Notes: generated from the letters alone by a model not told the origin. Positions 1 through 9,142 are shown, counted from the first letter of the stretch. The stretch: 64,000 nucleotides of DNA from Magnetospirillum sp. 15-1 (GCF_900184795.1 NZ_FXXN01000014.1:55822-119821); one strand, 5' to 3'. Program-made: numbers and translations.

Positions 1-2025
1 GTGGGATTGCTGGGAGCCATGCTCCTGGTGCTGTGGGGATTCGTCGCCTACTGGTCGTGGTCGCAGCGCAAGAGCGTCATCGTCTCGAGCACCGTGATCC
101 TCGAGCAGTTGACCACGGCGGCCGAGGAACAGACGCTGCGGCTGTTCCGGCACGCCGAGACCTCGCTGATGGTCAGCAATCACTGGCTGGCCGAGCATCC
201 CCAGTTGGACCCCGGCGACTCGCCCTCGTTCATCGCCCTGGTGGATCGCCTGCGCCACATGTCGGACGGCATGCTGGATATCCGCATGGTGACCCGTTCG
301 GGCGGCCTGCATTACATTCCCCGGCGCGGCCCCAAGGCGCTGGCCGACGTGTCCGACCGCGACTACGTCAAGGCGCAAAGCCGCATGGAGACCCGAGGCT
401 TCTTCATCGGCAACCCGCTGATCAGCCGGGTGACCGGCAAGTGGGGCATTCCGGTCTCCGTCCCGGTGGACAAGGGCGGCGCCGACACCACCGTGCTGTT
501 CGCCGCCATCGAATTGGACCGCATCGCCAAGACCTTCGAGGCCGAGCGCATCAAGCCCTCCGGCTCCATCGCCATCCTCAGGGCCGACGGCACCTTCTTG
601 TTCCGGGTGCCGCAGGAAGATCACGTGATCGGCCTCAACATCGCCGACACCCCGTCCTTCAAGGAGAATTACGCCCTGTCGCTCAAGGGCGTCTTCCGCT
701 CGTCCAGCCAGTTCATCGACGGCAAGGAGCGGATCGTGTCGTTCCAGCGGCTGCGCGACTATCCGCTGATCGTCATCGTCACCGCCGGCATCGACGATCT
801 GCTGGCGCCCTGGCGCCGCGAGACCGCCACCCTGGTGGCCATCGCCGGCCTGGTCTCCATGGCCATCGGCCTGCTGACCCTGGTGCTGCTGCGCTCCATG
901 AAGGCGGAGGAAAAGGCCCAGAAAGCCACCGAGCAGGCCCGGCACGAGGCCGAACTGATCCTCTCCAAGGCGGGCGAGGGGATTTGCGGCGTCAATGCCG
1001 CCGGGCGGGTCACCTTCATGAATCCCGCCGCCCGCGTCATGCTGGGCTGGGACCATGAGGACCCCACCGGCCAGAACCTGCACGTCACCAACCACCACAG
1101 CCGGGCCGACGGCAGCGATTATCCCGGCGACCAATGCCCGGTCGCCCACACCCTGAGCGACGGCGAGACCCGCGAGGTGCAGGGAGAGACCTTCTGGCGG
1201 CTCAACGGCTCCAGCTTTCCGGTGGAGTTCATCGTCACCGGCATCATGGACGAAAACGTCGTCAAGGGGGCCGTGCTGGTGTTCCGCGACATCAGCGAGC
1301 GTCTGGCCGCCGAACAGGCGCTGACCAATCAGGCCACCGAACTGTCGCGCTCCAACGCCGATCTCGAGCAGTTCGCCTATGTGGCCAGCCACGATCTGCG
1401 CGAACCGCTGCGCCAGGTGGCCAGCTTCGTATCGCTGCTGGAGCGCCGCTACGGCCCGGCCATGGACGACGACGCCCGCGACTACATCGCCTATGCCCGC
1501 GAGGGCGCCAAGCGCATGGACCGGCTGATCATCGATCTGCTGGAATTCTCGCGCATCGGCCACCGCTCCCTGCCGGTGGAGACGGTCAACCTGGGCGACG
1601 TCGTCGACGAGGCCATCGCCAATCTGCGCACCACCATCATCGAATCCGGCGCCCAGGTGGAACGGACCCCCGGCATGCCGGTCCTTCCCCTGGTTCGCGA
1701 CGACATGGTGCGACTGTTCCAGAACCTGATCGGCAACGCCCTGAAATACCGCCACCCCGAACGCACCCCCATCGTCCGCGTCACGGCGACCCGGGAGGAC
1801 AACGGCTGGGTGGTGTCGGTCACCGACAACGGCATGGGCATCGACCCGCAGTTTTCCGAGCGCATCTTCGGCATCTTCCAGCGCCTGCACACCCGCGACA
1901 AGTTCGAGGGCACCGGCATCGGACTGGCCATCGTCAAGAAGATCGTCGAGCGGGCCGGCGGCAAGGTCTGGGTCGAGTCCAATTCGGGCGAGGGCAGCGC
2001 CTTCCACGTGGTCCTGCCGGCTTGA
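1..2025 (+). CDS. Membrane sensor histidine kinase (Cache-PAS-HisKA-HATPase)
   Basis: A membrane sensor kinase that probably autophosphorylates on His and passes phosphate to an unlinked response regulator. A TM helix at residues 3-20 is followed by a roughly 250-residue extracytoplasmic region resembling a dCache sensor, a second TM near 275-297, a PAS domain at about 315-435, then the H box FAYVASHDLREPL with the phospho-accepting His near 464. The N box (IGNALKYRH) and G boxes (DNGMGID, GTGIGLAIV) are intact. The frame starts with GTG at base 1, so a few N-terminal residues may lie outside the window. No response regulator is adjacent and the ligand is unknown. Confidence 0.85.
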   Translation: MGLLGAMLLVLWGFVAYWSWSQRKSVIVSSTVILEQLTTAAEEQTLRLFRHAETSLMVSNHWLAEHPQLDPGDSPSFIALVDRLRHMSDGMLDIRMVTRSGGLHYIPRRGPKALADVSDRDYVKAQSRMETRGFFIGNPLISRVTGKWGIPVSVPVDKGGADTTVLFAAIELDRIAKTFEAERIKPSGSIAILRADGTFLFRVPQEDHVIGLNIADTPSFKENYALSLKGVFRSSSQFIDGKERIVSFQRLRDYPLIVIVTAGIDDLLAPWRRETATLVAIAGLVSMAIGLLTLVLLRSMKAEEKAQKATEQARHEAELILSKAGEGICGVNAAGRVTFMNPAARVMLGWDHEDPTGQNLHVTNHHSRADGSDYPGDQCPVAHTLSDGETREVQGETFWRLNGSSFPVEFIVTGIMDENVVKGAVLVFRDISERLAAEQALTNQATELSRSNADLEQFAYVASHDLREPLRQVASFVSLLERRYGPAMDDDARDYIAYAREGAKRMDRLIIDLLEFSRIGHRSLPVETVNLGDVVDEAIANLRTTIIESGAQVERTPGMPVLPLVRDDMVRLFQNLIGNALKYRHPERTPIVRVTATREDNGWVVSVTDNGMGIDPQFSERIFGIFQRLHTRDKFEGTGIGLAIVKKIVERAGGKVWVESNSGEGSAFHVVLPA

Positions 2026-2069
2026 CCGCCATCATGCCCGGATCGCGCGAAGGCCGGTAATCTTTCCCC

Positions 2070-2100
2070 CGTCATCCCGGAAGCGCCAGCGCTGTCCGGA
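2070..2100. repeat. Intergenic palindromic element, copy 1
   Basis: A GC-rich imperfect inverted repeat (AGCGC-ca-GCGCT core) lies between the histidine kinase and the Fe-S assembly gene. It starts CGTCATCCCGG and closely resembles the element at 32891-32929, which also sits just after a stop codon. This suggests a dispersed REP-like repeat. It may also act as a transcription terminator, but no T tract follows. Confidence 0.45.
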
Positions 2101-2126
2101 ACAGCGACAAGAGGAAGGCCGAGTCC

Positions 2127-2432
2127 ATGATCACCGAAGACGACATCCTCGAAGCCCTGCGTCAGGTCATCGACCCCGACGTGGGCGTCAACATCGTCGA
2201 CCTGGGACTGGTGGAAAAGGTGCGGATCGCCCCGGAAGGCATCTATGTGGACCTGATCATGACCACCCCGGCCTGTCCGCAGAGCGCCTATCTCAGCGAC
2301 GAATCCGAACGGGTGGTGCGCGCCGCCGCCAAGGACGAATTGCCGGTCAGCGTCGAGGTGCTCGATTCCCCCTTCTGGGAGCCGTCGCGCATGTCGGCCT
2401 CGGCCAAGTCCATCATGGGCTGGCCGGGATGA
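2127..2432 (+). CDS. MIP18/PaaD-like (DUF59) Fe-S cluster assembly protein
   Basis: A 101-residue single-domain protein of the DUF59/MIP18 family, related to SufT and PaaD, which help mature Fe-S proteins. The family signature is visible: IDPDVGVNIVDLGLV near residue 16 and the TTPACPQ segment with the conserved Cys near 50. An AGAGGAAGG stretch precedes the ATG. Its stop overlaps the start of the following membrane-protein gene (ATGA), so the two are probably co-translated. The exact client protein cannot be told from sequence. Confidence 0.8.
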   Translation: MITEDDILEALRQVIDPDVGVNIVDLGLVEKVRIAPEGIYVDLIMTTPACPQSAYLSDESERVVRAAAKDELPVSVEVLDSPFWEPSRMSASAKSIMGWPG

Positions 2433-3475
2433 TCAGCCTTACCGCGCGGCGCCTGCCCCTGCTGATGGCCGGGGCCGTCTCCCTGGTGGCCGGCATCGTC
2501 GCCGGCGAGGGCCGCATGGGCTGGCCGGTGGGCGGCGCCGACCTGATGCTGGTGCACGGGCCGCTGATGATCTGCGGCTTCTTCGGCACGGTGATCGGAC
2601 TGGAACGCGCCGTCGCCCTGGGCAAGCCGTGGGGCTACGGCTCGCCGCTGGCCACCGCGCTGGGCGGCATGCTGCTGATCGCCGGTTATCCCCAGGGCGG
2701 CGCCATCCTGCTGCTGTTCGGCAGCCTGACCTTCGCCGCCATGAGCCTTGCCGTGATCATTCGTCAGCGCGAGGTGTTCACCACGGTACTGGGCCTGGGC
2801 GGCCTGACCTGGGCGGCGGGTAATCTGCTGTGGCTGGCGGGCGGCAACGCCGCCGACGCGGTGCCGCTGTGGGCCGCCTTCCTGGTGCTGACCATCGCCG
2901 GCGAGCGCCTGGAACTGTCCCGTTTTCTGCCGCCCTGGCGCTGGCGCACCCCCACCCTGTTCCCTCCCCTGCTCCTGCTGCTGGCCGGCATGGTGCTGGG
3001 GTCCTGGATACTATTCGGCCTGGGCCTCGCCCTGCTGACCCTGTGGTCGCTGGTCAACGACGTGGTGCGCCGCACCATCCGCCAGCCCGGCCTGACCCGC
3101 TATGTGGCCATATGCCTGCTGTCCGGCTATTTCTGGGCGCTGGCCGCCGGCCTGATGATGACCCGATTGGTGCCGGGCGCCACCGGCGTACTCTACGACG
3201 CCGCCCTGCATTCCCTGTTCGTCGGCTTCGTCTTCGCCATGGTGTACGGCCATGCCCCCGTCATCCTGCCCGCCGTGCTGCGGGTGGCGGTTCCCTACAA
3301 GCCGGTGTTCTACCTGCCGCTGTTCCTGCTGCACGCCTCGCTGGGGCTGCGCGTCGTGGGCGACCTGATCGACGTCCATGCCGTCCGCCAGTGGGGTGGC
3401 CTGGGCAACGCGGTGGCCATCGCGGCGTTCATCGTCACCATGCTGGTGACGGTGCTGGGCGCGAGGAAGCGGTAA
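2429..3475 (+). CDS. Polytopic membrane protein, NnrS-like
   Basis: A 348-residue very hydrophobic protein with about 10-12 predicted TM helices. Conserved-looking His residues in HGPLMICGFFGT (near residue 37), DAALHSLFVGF and YGHAPVIL recall the NnrS family of heme-containing membrane proteins tied to nitric oxide stress, but the resemblance is distant. It overlaps the DUF59 gene by 4 bp. Its own end is followed directly by the convergent helicase gene. The function is unproven; NnrS-like is a best guess. Confidence 0.45.
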   Translation: MISLTARRLPLLMAGAVSLVAGIVAGEGRMGWPVGGADLMLVHGPLMICGFFGTVIGLERAVALGKPWGYGSPLATALGGMLLIAGYPQGGAILLLFGSLTFAAMSLAVIIRQREVFTTVLGLGGLTWAAGNLLWLAGGNAADAVPLWAAFLVLTIAGERLELSRFLPPWRWRTPTLFPPLLLLLAGMVLGSWILFGLGLALLTLWSLVNDVVRRTIRQPGLTRYVAICLLSGYFWALAAGLMMTRLVPGATGVLYDAALHSLFVGFVFAMVYGHAPVILPAVLRVAVPYKPVFYLPLFLLHASLGLRVVGDLIDVHAVRQWGGLGNAVAIAAFIVTMLVTVLGARKR

Positions 3476-5971
3476 TCACTTCCTCGGCTTGATCCGCGCC
3501 GTGGGTTCGGCCTGCATGGGGTCGTCGGGCCACCAGTGCTTGGGATACTGGCCCTTGAGGTCGGCCTTGACCTGCCTGTAGGCGTTGGCCCAGAAGCTGG
3601 CGAGATCGCGGGTGACCTGCATGGGGCGGCGGGCCGGCGACAGCAGATGGAGCAGCAGCGCCACCTTGCCGCCGCCGATGCGCGGCGTCTCGGCACAGGC
3701 GAACATCTCCTGCAGCCGCACCGCCAGCACCGGCACCTCGCCGGAATAATCGATGGGAACCCGCGAGCCGGACGGCACCTCCACATGGGTGGGAGCCAGA
3801 TCGTCCAGGCGCTTCTTCTGCTCCCAAGACAGCAGGCCGGAGAGTGCCGCCCCCAGATCGAGCCGGGTCAGATGGGCACGCCGCGTGATGCCGGCGAGGT
3901 AAGGCACCAGCCATTCCCCCAGCCCGGCCAGCAGCGCCGCCTCGGACAGATCGGGCCACTCCCCCTCGGGCTCCAGCCCGCGCACGAAGGCGACACGGCG
4001 GCACAGCCGCTCCAGCTCGGGCGTCCAGGGCAGCGCGGCCAGCCCCATCTGCCGCACCCCTTCGGCCATGGCGGCGGCCAGCGCCTCGGGATCGGCGGAT
4101 TTCAGAGGCTTGTCCTCCAGGACCAGCGACCACAGCACCCGACGGGCGCGGGCCTGCACCACCTCGTCGCGCCCATCCCAGCGGCAGACGGTCTCGGCGC
4201 GGATATCGCCTTCGAACTGCGCCTCGATCTCCGCCAGGGTCAGGGGCGCCGCCAGGAAGATACGGGCCTCGCGGCGATCGCCGTCGGTCTCGGCCAGGAC
4301 CAGCCATTCCTCGGCGGCCAGGGGCTCGTGGGCGGGAAACACCGCCCCGCCGCCGCCGGTCATGGCGTAGCGCGGCTCGCCCCCCGGCCGCCGCCGGGCA
4401 ATGCGGTCGGGATAGGCGAAGGCCAGCAGCAGCCCGGCATCGCCCCGGTCACCCATCTGCTCGCCCGCCCTGAGGCCCAGGCGGCGGCGGGCTTCGCGGG
4501 CCGACTGGCGGGCACGGGCCAGGGCGCCCCTGTCCACCGGCAGCCCCCGTTCCTCGCCGCGCAGGGCGTCGAGACGCAGACGGATGTCGGAATCCCGCGC
4601 ATCGCGCCCGGTGCGCAGCACGTCGCGCTCCTCCAGCAAGGCGGCGAGGTCGGCCGCCAGCCCGCCCAGGCCGAGTTCGCGCCCCTTCAGTACCATGTGG
4701 GCGAGGCGCGGATGCTGGCCGAGCCGCACCATGGCCTTGCCGTGAGGGGTGATGCGCAAGGCACCGTCCAGCGCCCCCAATTCGGTCAGCAACTCTCGCG
4801 CCTGGGCCAGATGGGCGGCGGGCGGCGGATCGAGCCAGGCCAGGGTCTCGGCCTGGGTAACGCCCCATTGGGCGAGGTCGAGGGCCAGGGGGGCGAGGTC
4901 GGCTTCGACCATCTCGGGCGAGGTGAAGGCCAGCAGGGCGCGGTCGTCGGCCTCGGACCACAGGCGGTAGCACACACCCGGCCCCAGCCGCCCGGCGCGC
5001 CCCCGGCGCTGATCGGCGCCGGCGCGGGATACGGCCAAGGTGACCAGCCGGGTCATGCCCGAGCCGGGGTCGAAGCGCGCCACCCGCATGCGCCCGCCAT
5101 CCACCACCACCCGCACGCCCTCGATGGTCAGCGAGGTCTCGGCGATGCCGGTGGCCAGCACCACCTTGCGCCCGCCGTCCTTGCGCGGGCGGATGGCGGC
5201 GTCCTGCGCCTCCTGGGACAAGTCGCCGTAGAGCGGCGCGACCAGCACGCCCCGCGCCGCCGGATGATCGGCCAGCAGGCTTTCCACCCGGCGGATCTCG
5301 CCGGCGCCCGGCAGGAAGACCAGTACGTCGCCGGTCTCCTCGTCCAGGGCCCGGATCACGGCCGAAGCCACCGCATCGACGAAGGCGCGGGGCTCGGGCC
5401 GGGTCAGGAAGCGGGTTTCCACCGGAAAGGCCCTTCCCTGGCTGGTCACCACCGGCACGTCGCCCATCAGGCGGGCCACCGGGCCGCCGTCGAGCGTCGC
5501 CGACATCACCACCAGCTTCAGGTCGTCGCGCAGCCCCTGGCGGCATTCCAGCGCCAGGGCGAGGCCGAGATCGGCGAACAGCGAGCGCTCGTGGAATTCG
5601 TCGAAAATCACCAGCCCGACACCCTCCAGGGACGGGTCGTCCTGGATCATGCGGTTGAGGATGCCCTCGGTCACCACCTCGATGCGGGTTCCGGGTCCGA
5701 CGCGGGAGTCGAAACGGATACGCCAGCCCACCGTCTCGCCCGGCTGCTCGCCCAGGGTGGCGGCCATGCGCGACGCGGCGGCCCGGGCCGCGAGGCGCCG
5801 GGGCTCCAGCATCAGGATACGGCTTCCCGCCAGCCAGGGCTCGTCCAGCAGGGCCAGGGGCACGCGGGTGGTCTTGCCCGCCCCCGGCGGGGCCTGCAGC
5901 ACCAGCCCGTGCGAGACGGCCAGGGCGGCCCGGATTTGGGGAATGACGGACTCTATTGGTAAATCATGCAT
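3476..5971 (-). CDS. hrpB: ATP-dependent RNA helicase HrpB
   Basis: A DEAH/DExH-type helicase of 831 residues, the usual HrpB length. Walker A GAGKT is at 30-34, the DEFH box at 124-127, the MSATLDG motif near 156 and QRRGRAGR near 324. The long C-terminal part is typical of HrpB, for example SWEQKKRLDDLAPTH near 750. It probably remodels RNA or RNP in the cytoplasm. The ATG at 5971 has no clear ribosome binding site. A TATAAG hexamer lies about 8 bp upstream of it, so a very short leader or a slightly later start is possible. Confidence 0.92.
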   Translation of the reverse strand: MHDLPIESVIPQIRAALAVSHGLVLQAPPGAGKTTRVPLALLDEPWLAGSRILMLEPRRLAARAAASRMAATLGEQPGETVGWRIRFDSRVGPGTRIEVVTEGILNRMIQDDPSLEGVGLVIFDEFHERSLFADLGLALALECRQGLRDDLKLVVMSATLDGGPVARLMGDVPVVTSQGRAFPVETRFLTRPEPRAFVDAVASAVIRALDEETGDVLVFLPGAGEIRRVESLLADHPAARGVLVAPLYGDLSQEAQDAAIRPRKDGGRKVVLATGIAETSLTIEGVRVVVDGGRMRVARFDPGSGMTRLVTLAVSRAGADQRRGRAGRLGPGVCYRLWSEADDRALLAFTSPEMVEADLAPLALDLAQWGVTQAETLAWLDPPPAAHLAQARELLTELGALDGALRITPHGKAMVRLGQHPRLAHMVLKGRELGLGGLAADLAALLEERDVLRTGRDARDSDIRLRLDALRGEERGLPVDRGALARARQSAREARRRLGLRAGEQMGDRGDAGLLLAFAYPDRIARRRPGGEPRYAMTGGGGAVFPAHEPLAAEEWLVLAETDGDRREARIFLAAPLTLAEIEAQFEGDIRAETVCRWDGRDEVVQARARRVLWSLVLEDKPLKSADPEALAAAMAEGVRQMGLAALPWTPELERLCRRVAFVRGLEPEGEWPDLSEAALLAGLGEWLVPYLAGITRRAHLTRLDLGAALSGLLSWEQKKRLDDLAPTHVEVPSGSRVPIDYSGEVPVLAVRLQEMFACAETPRIGGGKVALLLHLLSPARRPMQVTRDLASFWANAYRQVKADLKGQYPKHWWPDDPMQAEPTARIKPRK

Positions 5972-6029
5972 TTTTCGTACTTATACGATCGCACCGACCG
6001 GCCTGAGACCAATTATTGCCCTCAGCCTC

Positions 6030-6058
6030 TTGAAATCGACACAATCCTAGGGGATAAG
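6030..6058 (+). promoter_or_regulatory. Putative sigma70 promoter for cytochrome c gene
   Basis: TTGAAA (6030-6035) and GATAAG (6053-6058) are separated by 17 bp, 46 bp before the cytochrome ATG. The match to consensus is moderate, and no other good hexamer pair was seen in this gap. Confidence 0.4.
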
Positions 6059-6104
6059 AGACGCATCGCGCCACTCATCCATATCTGCGCAATTGGAGAT
6101 TCTG

Positions 6105-6467
6105 ATGCTCAACACCAAGAAGCTGGGCCTCGTCCTCGGAGCCGCCCTCCTCGCCGCCCCGTTCGCCGCCTTCGCCGATGACGCCCCGGCCGCTTTCAAC
6201 CAGTGCAAGGCCTGTCACAAGGTCGAAGCCGGCAAGAACGGCGTGGGCCCGAGCCTGGCCGGCGTGTTCGGCCGCAAGGCCGGCTCCGAGCCGACCTTCA
6301 AGTATTCCGACGCCATGAAGGCCGCCGGCACCTGGGACGAAGCCGCCCTGACCAAGTACCTGTCCGACCCCAAGGGCACCGTCCCCGGCAACAAGATGGC
6401 CTTCGCCGGCCTGAAGAAGCCCGAAGACGTGGCCGCCGTGGTCGCCTATCTGAAGACCGTGAAGTAA
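6105..6467 (+). CDS. Class I c-type cytochrome (c2/c550-like)
   Basis: A small periplasmic electron carrier of 120 residues. A Sec signal peptide (about 1-24, cleavage after AAFA) precedes a single heme motif CKACH at 34-38, with a likely axial Met in NKMAFAG near 98. The ATG at 6105 is chosen over an in-frame TTG four codons upstream because GGAG at 6095-6098 is correctly spaced for the ATG. A strong hairpin terminator follows, so the gene is monocistronic. It probably shuttles electrons between respiratory complexes; its partners are not identified. Confidence 0.92.
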   Translation: MLNTKKLGLVLGAALLAAPFAAFADDAPAAFNQCKACHKVEAGKNGVGPSLAGVFGRKAGSEPTFKYSDAMKAAGTWDEAALTKYLSDPKGTVPGNKMAFAGLKKPEDVAAVVAYLKTVK

Positions 6468-6491
6468 GACTTCCCGGTTTGAAGGCTTTGG

Positions 6492-6529
6492 CGCCGCCGC
6501 CCTGGCAACGGGGCGGCGGCGTTGCTTTT
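6492..6529 (+). terminator. Rho-independent terminator after cytochrome c
   Basis: A perfect 11-bp GC stem (6492-6502 with 6511-6521), an 8-nt loop, and then TTGCTTTT. The convergent hypothetical gene ends at 6529, so the hairpin may serve both directions. Confidence 0.75.
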
Positions 6530-7200
6530 CAGGGGGTCAGCTCGGCCAGATCGGCCGCCGGATCGATAGCCCTGGACGAGGTGATCTCCAGACGTCCGTC
6601 GTTCAGTTCGTCGCAGCCCGGATGGGCCTGCCGCCAAGCCTCCACCGCCAGATCGCGCTCGTCGATCAGCACCTCGATCAGCGGCCGGTAGAAGGCGACC
6701 AGGGCCGCCAGCCATTCCGCCACCGGCGCCAGAGGCCCGGCCGGCGCCAGCCGCAGCCCGGCCACCATGGCCTTCACCGCCTCGGCCCGATACCACGCCT
6801 CGCCGGTGACCCAGCGGTTGGTGGTGAACAGTTCCACCACCTCGCCGCGCTCCCCGAATCCCGCGGCGATCAGATGGCAGGGAGCGTCGGCGTCGGCGGT
6901 CGCCACGGCGGGCACCAGCCCGCGCGCCATGCCGCGCGGCCGCTGGAACAGATGGATATGGCCGAATTCGCCGTCCCGGTGGCAGTGGTAGTAGAACTGG
7001 GCGTGGGACGAGAGGTCGTAGACATCGCCGGCCGGATAGTGACGGAAGGCCTCGACACCGCCGCCCCGGCTGAGCAGCGAGACGGGGTCGCCGCCCAGCC
7101 CGGCCGCCAGACCGGCCAGCCGCTCGCCCGCCGCCTTGGCGCGGAGCCAGTCGCCCCGCCCGGAAATGCATGCCGCCAGACCGCAAGCGTCGGCGGCCAC
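6529..7200 (-). CDS. Conserved hypothetical protein
   Basis: A 223-residue soluble protein with no signal peptide or TM segment. It has a distinctive aromatic/His-rich patch, FYYHCHRDGEFGHIHLFQRP near 68-88, and a TNRWVTGEAWY segment near 125. These look like conserved motifs of a domain of unknown function (DUF6969-like is my recollection, not verified). It lies 3 bp downstream of the TAXI-type binding protein on the same strand, so the two are probably co-transcribed. The role is unknown; the several His residues could bind a metal. Confidence 0.6.
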   Translation of the reverse strand: MAADACGLAACISGRGDWLRAKAAGERLAGLAAGLGGDPVSLLSRGGGVEAFRHYPAGDVYDLSSHAQFYYHCHRDGEFGHIHLFQRPRGMARGLVPAVATADADAPCHLIAAGFGERGEVVELFTTNRWVTGEAWYRAEAVKAMVAGLRLAPAGPLAPVAEWLAALVAFYRPLIEVLIDERDLAVEAWRQAHPGCDELNDGRLEITSSRAIDPAADLAELTP

Positions 7201-7203
7201 GGC

Positions 7204-8151
7204 TCAGCGCTCCGCCGGAGCCTTTTCGACTCCGTCATGCATGCGGATGGGAATGCCGTCACGGCTGGTCTCGGCCTTGGACAGGCCCCGCAACGCCGGA
7301 TGCAGGCGGGTGAAGGCGGCGAAATTGGCCCAGATGGTCTTGGCGATGGCCGCCACCTCGTCGGCGGACAGCTTGCTGGTGACCAGCAGGGTCTTCAGCC
7401 CGATGGCCGCCACGTCCTCCTTCTGACCGTCATAGGTGCCGCCCTTGATGGCGAAGCGCGCCACCCACGGCACCTTCTTGAAGAAGGAATCCATGGACTT
7501 GGAGCGGATCTGAACCAGCGAGGCGCCGCATTCCTCCACCGCCATCTGGACCTCGGGCATGGGATGGATGCCGGTGAAGACCGCCGCGTCGATATTGCCC
7601 TGGCACAGTTCGGCCGCCTGTTCCGCCAAGTCCAGCTCCACCAGCACCGACAGGTCGCCCTGGGACAGCCCCGAGGCGTCGATCACCGTCTCGGCCATGG
7701 AACGCTGGAACGAGCCGGGCTTGCCCAGGTTGACCCGCTTGCCCTTGAGATCGCCCAGATTGTCGATGCCCGCCCCCGGCCGGGCCACCACCACCGCCAC
7801 CTCGCCGTGCAGGGCCATGATGGCGCGCAGGTCGGCCATGGGACCGGCGTCCTTGAAGCCCTCGGCACCGATGGCGGCCATCTGGGCGGCGCGGGACTGC
7901 ACCAGCGCCAGATCGGCATCGCCGGCCTTCAGCGCCGCCACATTGGCCGCCGAGCCGGAACTGGGCATCACCGCGCAGCCCAGCCCCAGGGGATGATCCT
8001 TGTTGATCACCCGGCAAAGCGCGCCGGCAACGGGAAAGTAATAGCCGGTGACCTCGCCGCTGGCGATGACCAGGGTCCGGCGCTCCGCCGCCCCGGCCGC
8101 CTGGGCCAGGACCAATCCGGCCAGTACGGCCGGGATCAATATCCGCTTCAC
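7204..8151 (-). CDS. TAXI family TRAP transporter solute-binding protein
   Basis: A 315-residue periplasmic binding protein with a Sec signal peptide (1-22, ending AAGAAE). The family pattern is clear: TLVIASGEVTGYYFPVAGALCRVIN near 27-51, SSGSAANVAALKAGDADLALVQS near 64-88, and LKGKRVNLGKPGSFQRS near 135. TAXI proteins normally feed fused TRAP permeases, but no TRAP membrane subunit is in this window, so this is an orphan or works with a distant permease. The ligand is unknown. Its downstream partner is the hypothetical gene ending at 6529. Confidence 0.85.
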   Translation of the reverse strand: MKRILIPAVLAGLVLAQAAGAAERRTLVIASGEVTGYYFPVAGALCRVINKDHPLGLGCAVMPSSGSAANVAALKAGDADLALVQSRAAQMAAIGAEGFKDAGPMADLRAIMALHGEVAVVVARPGAGIDNLGDLKGKRVNLGKPGSFQRSMAETVIDASGLSQGDLSVLVELDLAEQAAELCQGNIDAAVFTGIHPMPEVQMAVEECGASLVQIRSKSMDSFFKKVPWVARFAIKGGTYDGQKEDVAAIGLKTLLVTSKLSADEVAAIAKTIWANFAAFTRLHPALRGLSKAETSRDGIPIRMHDGVEKAPAER

Positions 8152-8229
8152 TCGCTCGTCCTCCAGGTTCAGCCCGGATCATAGCCAAGCCCCGCCCCGG
8201 CCGGAAGCCCCGCCGGAAAGCCTGCATTC

Positions 8230-8277
8230 TTAATGCATTGTTTCAATTTGTTTCATTAATATCGCACGGATTGTGCG
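8230..8277. promoter_or_regulatory. Two inverted repeats in the promoter region of the CHAP gene
   Basis: TTAATG (8230-8235) mirrors CATTAA (8254-8259), and CGCAC (8263-8267) mirrors GTGCG (8273-8277). Both lie in an AT-rich divergent intergenic region just upstream of the putative promoter at 8286-8314 and could be operator sites. No regulator can be assigned. Confidence 0.3.
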
Positions 8278-8285
8278 GAAACAGG

Positions 8286-8314
8286 TTGCCATTGGCTTTT
8301 CACATAGACACAAT
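8286..8314 (+). promoter_or_regulatory. Putative promoter for CHAP protein gene
   Basis: TTGCCA (8286-8291), a 17-bp spacer and CACAAT (8309-8314). The match is modest but correctly placed ahead of the purine-rich ribosome binding site near 8332-8342. Confidence 0.3.
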
Positions 8315-8346
8315 CGACTTCACCAATAACCGGAGGGAGGGAACCG

Positions 8347-9078
8347 GTGCGGAAAGTGATCATCCTGCTCGCGGCGGCGCTCTGCCTGGCCCTGCCGATC
8401 GAAGCGAATGCCACCCTGCAGTGCGTGACCTACGCTCGCGAAGTCACCGGCCTCAATCTCAAGGGCGACGCCTGGAAGTGGTGGGAAGCCGCCCAGGGCG
8501 TCTATGACCGCGGCAATGCCCCCAAGGTCGGCTCGGTCCTGGTGTTCAAGCGCCAGGGCAAGATGTCCCACGGCCATGTCTCGGTGGTGCGCGGCACCGC
8601 CGGCAGCCGGGTGGTGCTGGTCGACCACGCCAATTGGGCTCCCCATCGCAGCGCCGGCCGTGGCCAGGTGACCAAGGCGGTCCCCGTGCTGGACGTCTCG
8701 CCCAAGAACGATTGGAGCGAGGTCCGCGTCTGGTACCAGCCGACCCGCGAATACGGCAGCCGCACCTACAAGACCCAGGGCTTCGTGTATCGCCCCGGCG
8801 GCAACGTGGTGCAGGCCTCGCTACGCACCGAGGCGCCGCGTCCGCAGGCCGCCGCCCCGGCCGAGCTTCCGGTCCACGCCAAGGCCGAACCCGTCGCCGC
8901 CCCCGTCCGCAAGGCCGAGCCGGCCGTTCATCAGGCCCCGGTCGTCGAGGCCAAGGTCATCGAGGCCAAGGTCAGCGCCCCGGTCGAGGCTCCCGCTGCC
9001 GCCCTGCCGGCCGCCTCGCCCGCCAGTGACAGCGACCTGGGCAAGTTCGACGCTCGCGCGTGGGCGGAACAGGCCTAA
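8347..9078 (+). CDS. Secreted CHAP-domain protein (putative cell-wall amidase/peptidase)
   Basis: A 243-residue exported protein with a signal peptide (about 1-22). A CHAP domain follows, with the likely nucleophile Cys26 (LQCVTYAREV) and catalytic His77 (SHGHVSVVR), then VDHANW near 94-99. CHAP enzymes cleave peptidoglycan peptides or bacterial thiol amides. The C-terminal 90 residues are an Ala/Pro/Lys-rich, low-complexity tail with repeated KAEP and VEAKV units, perhaps wall-spanning. The GTG start is supported by CGGAGGGAGG about 6 bp upstream. It is followed by a terminator, so it is monocistronic. Confidence 0.8.
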   Translation: MRKVIILLAAALCLALPIEANATLQCVTYAREVTGLNLKGDAWKWWEAAQGVYDRGNAPKVGSVLVFKRQGKMSHGHVSVVRGTAGSRVVLVDHANWAPHRSAGRGQVTKAVPVLDVSPKNDWSEVRVWYQPTREYGSRTYKTQGFVYRPGGNVVQASLRTEAPRPQAAAPAELPVHAKAEPVAAPVRKAEPAVHQAPVVEAKVIEAKVSAPVEAPAAALPAASPASDSDLGKFDARAWAEQA

Positions 9079-9105
9079 CCCTAAGCCTAACGATATATCC
9101 CATAG

Positions 9106-9142
9106 GGCTGGCTGCCGTCTAGGGCAGCCGGCCTTTTATTTG
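9106..9142 (+). terminator. Rho-independent terminator after CHAP gene
   Basis: An 11-bp stem with one wobble pair (9106-9116 with 9123-9133), a short loop, then TTTTATTTGTT. The rest of the spacer to 9326 holds only a loose inverted pair TGTGGG/CCCACA (9212-9217 and 9246-9251) and an SD-like AAGGA before the next gene. Confidence 0.75.

Noticed and set aside
3536-5962. An 808-codon open frame on the plus strand
   Set aside because: It is antisense to hrpB and has no recognisable domain.
8811-9050. CRISPR-like repetition in the CHAP gene tail
   Set aside because: The repetition is codon-level Ala/Pro/Lys low complexity within a coding frame, with no regular spacers.
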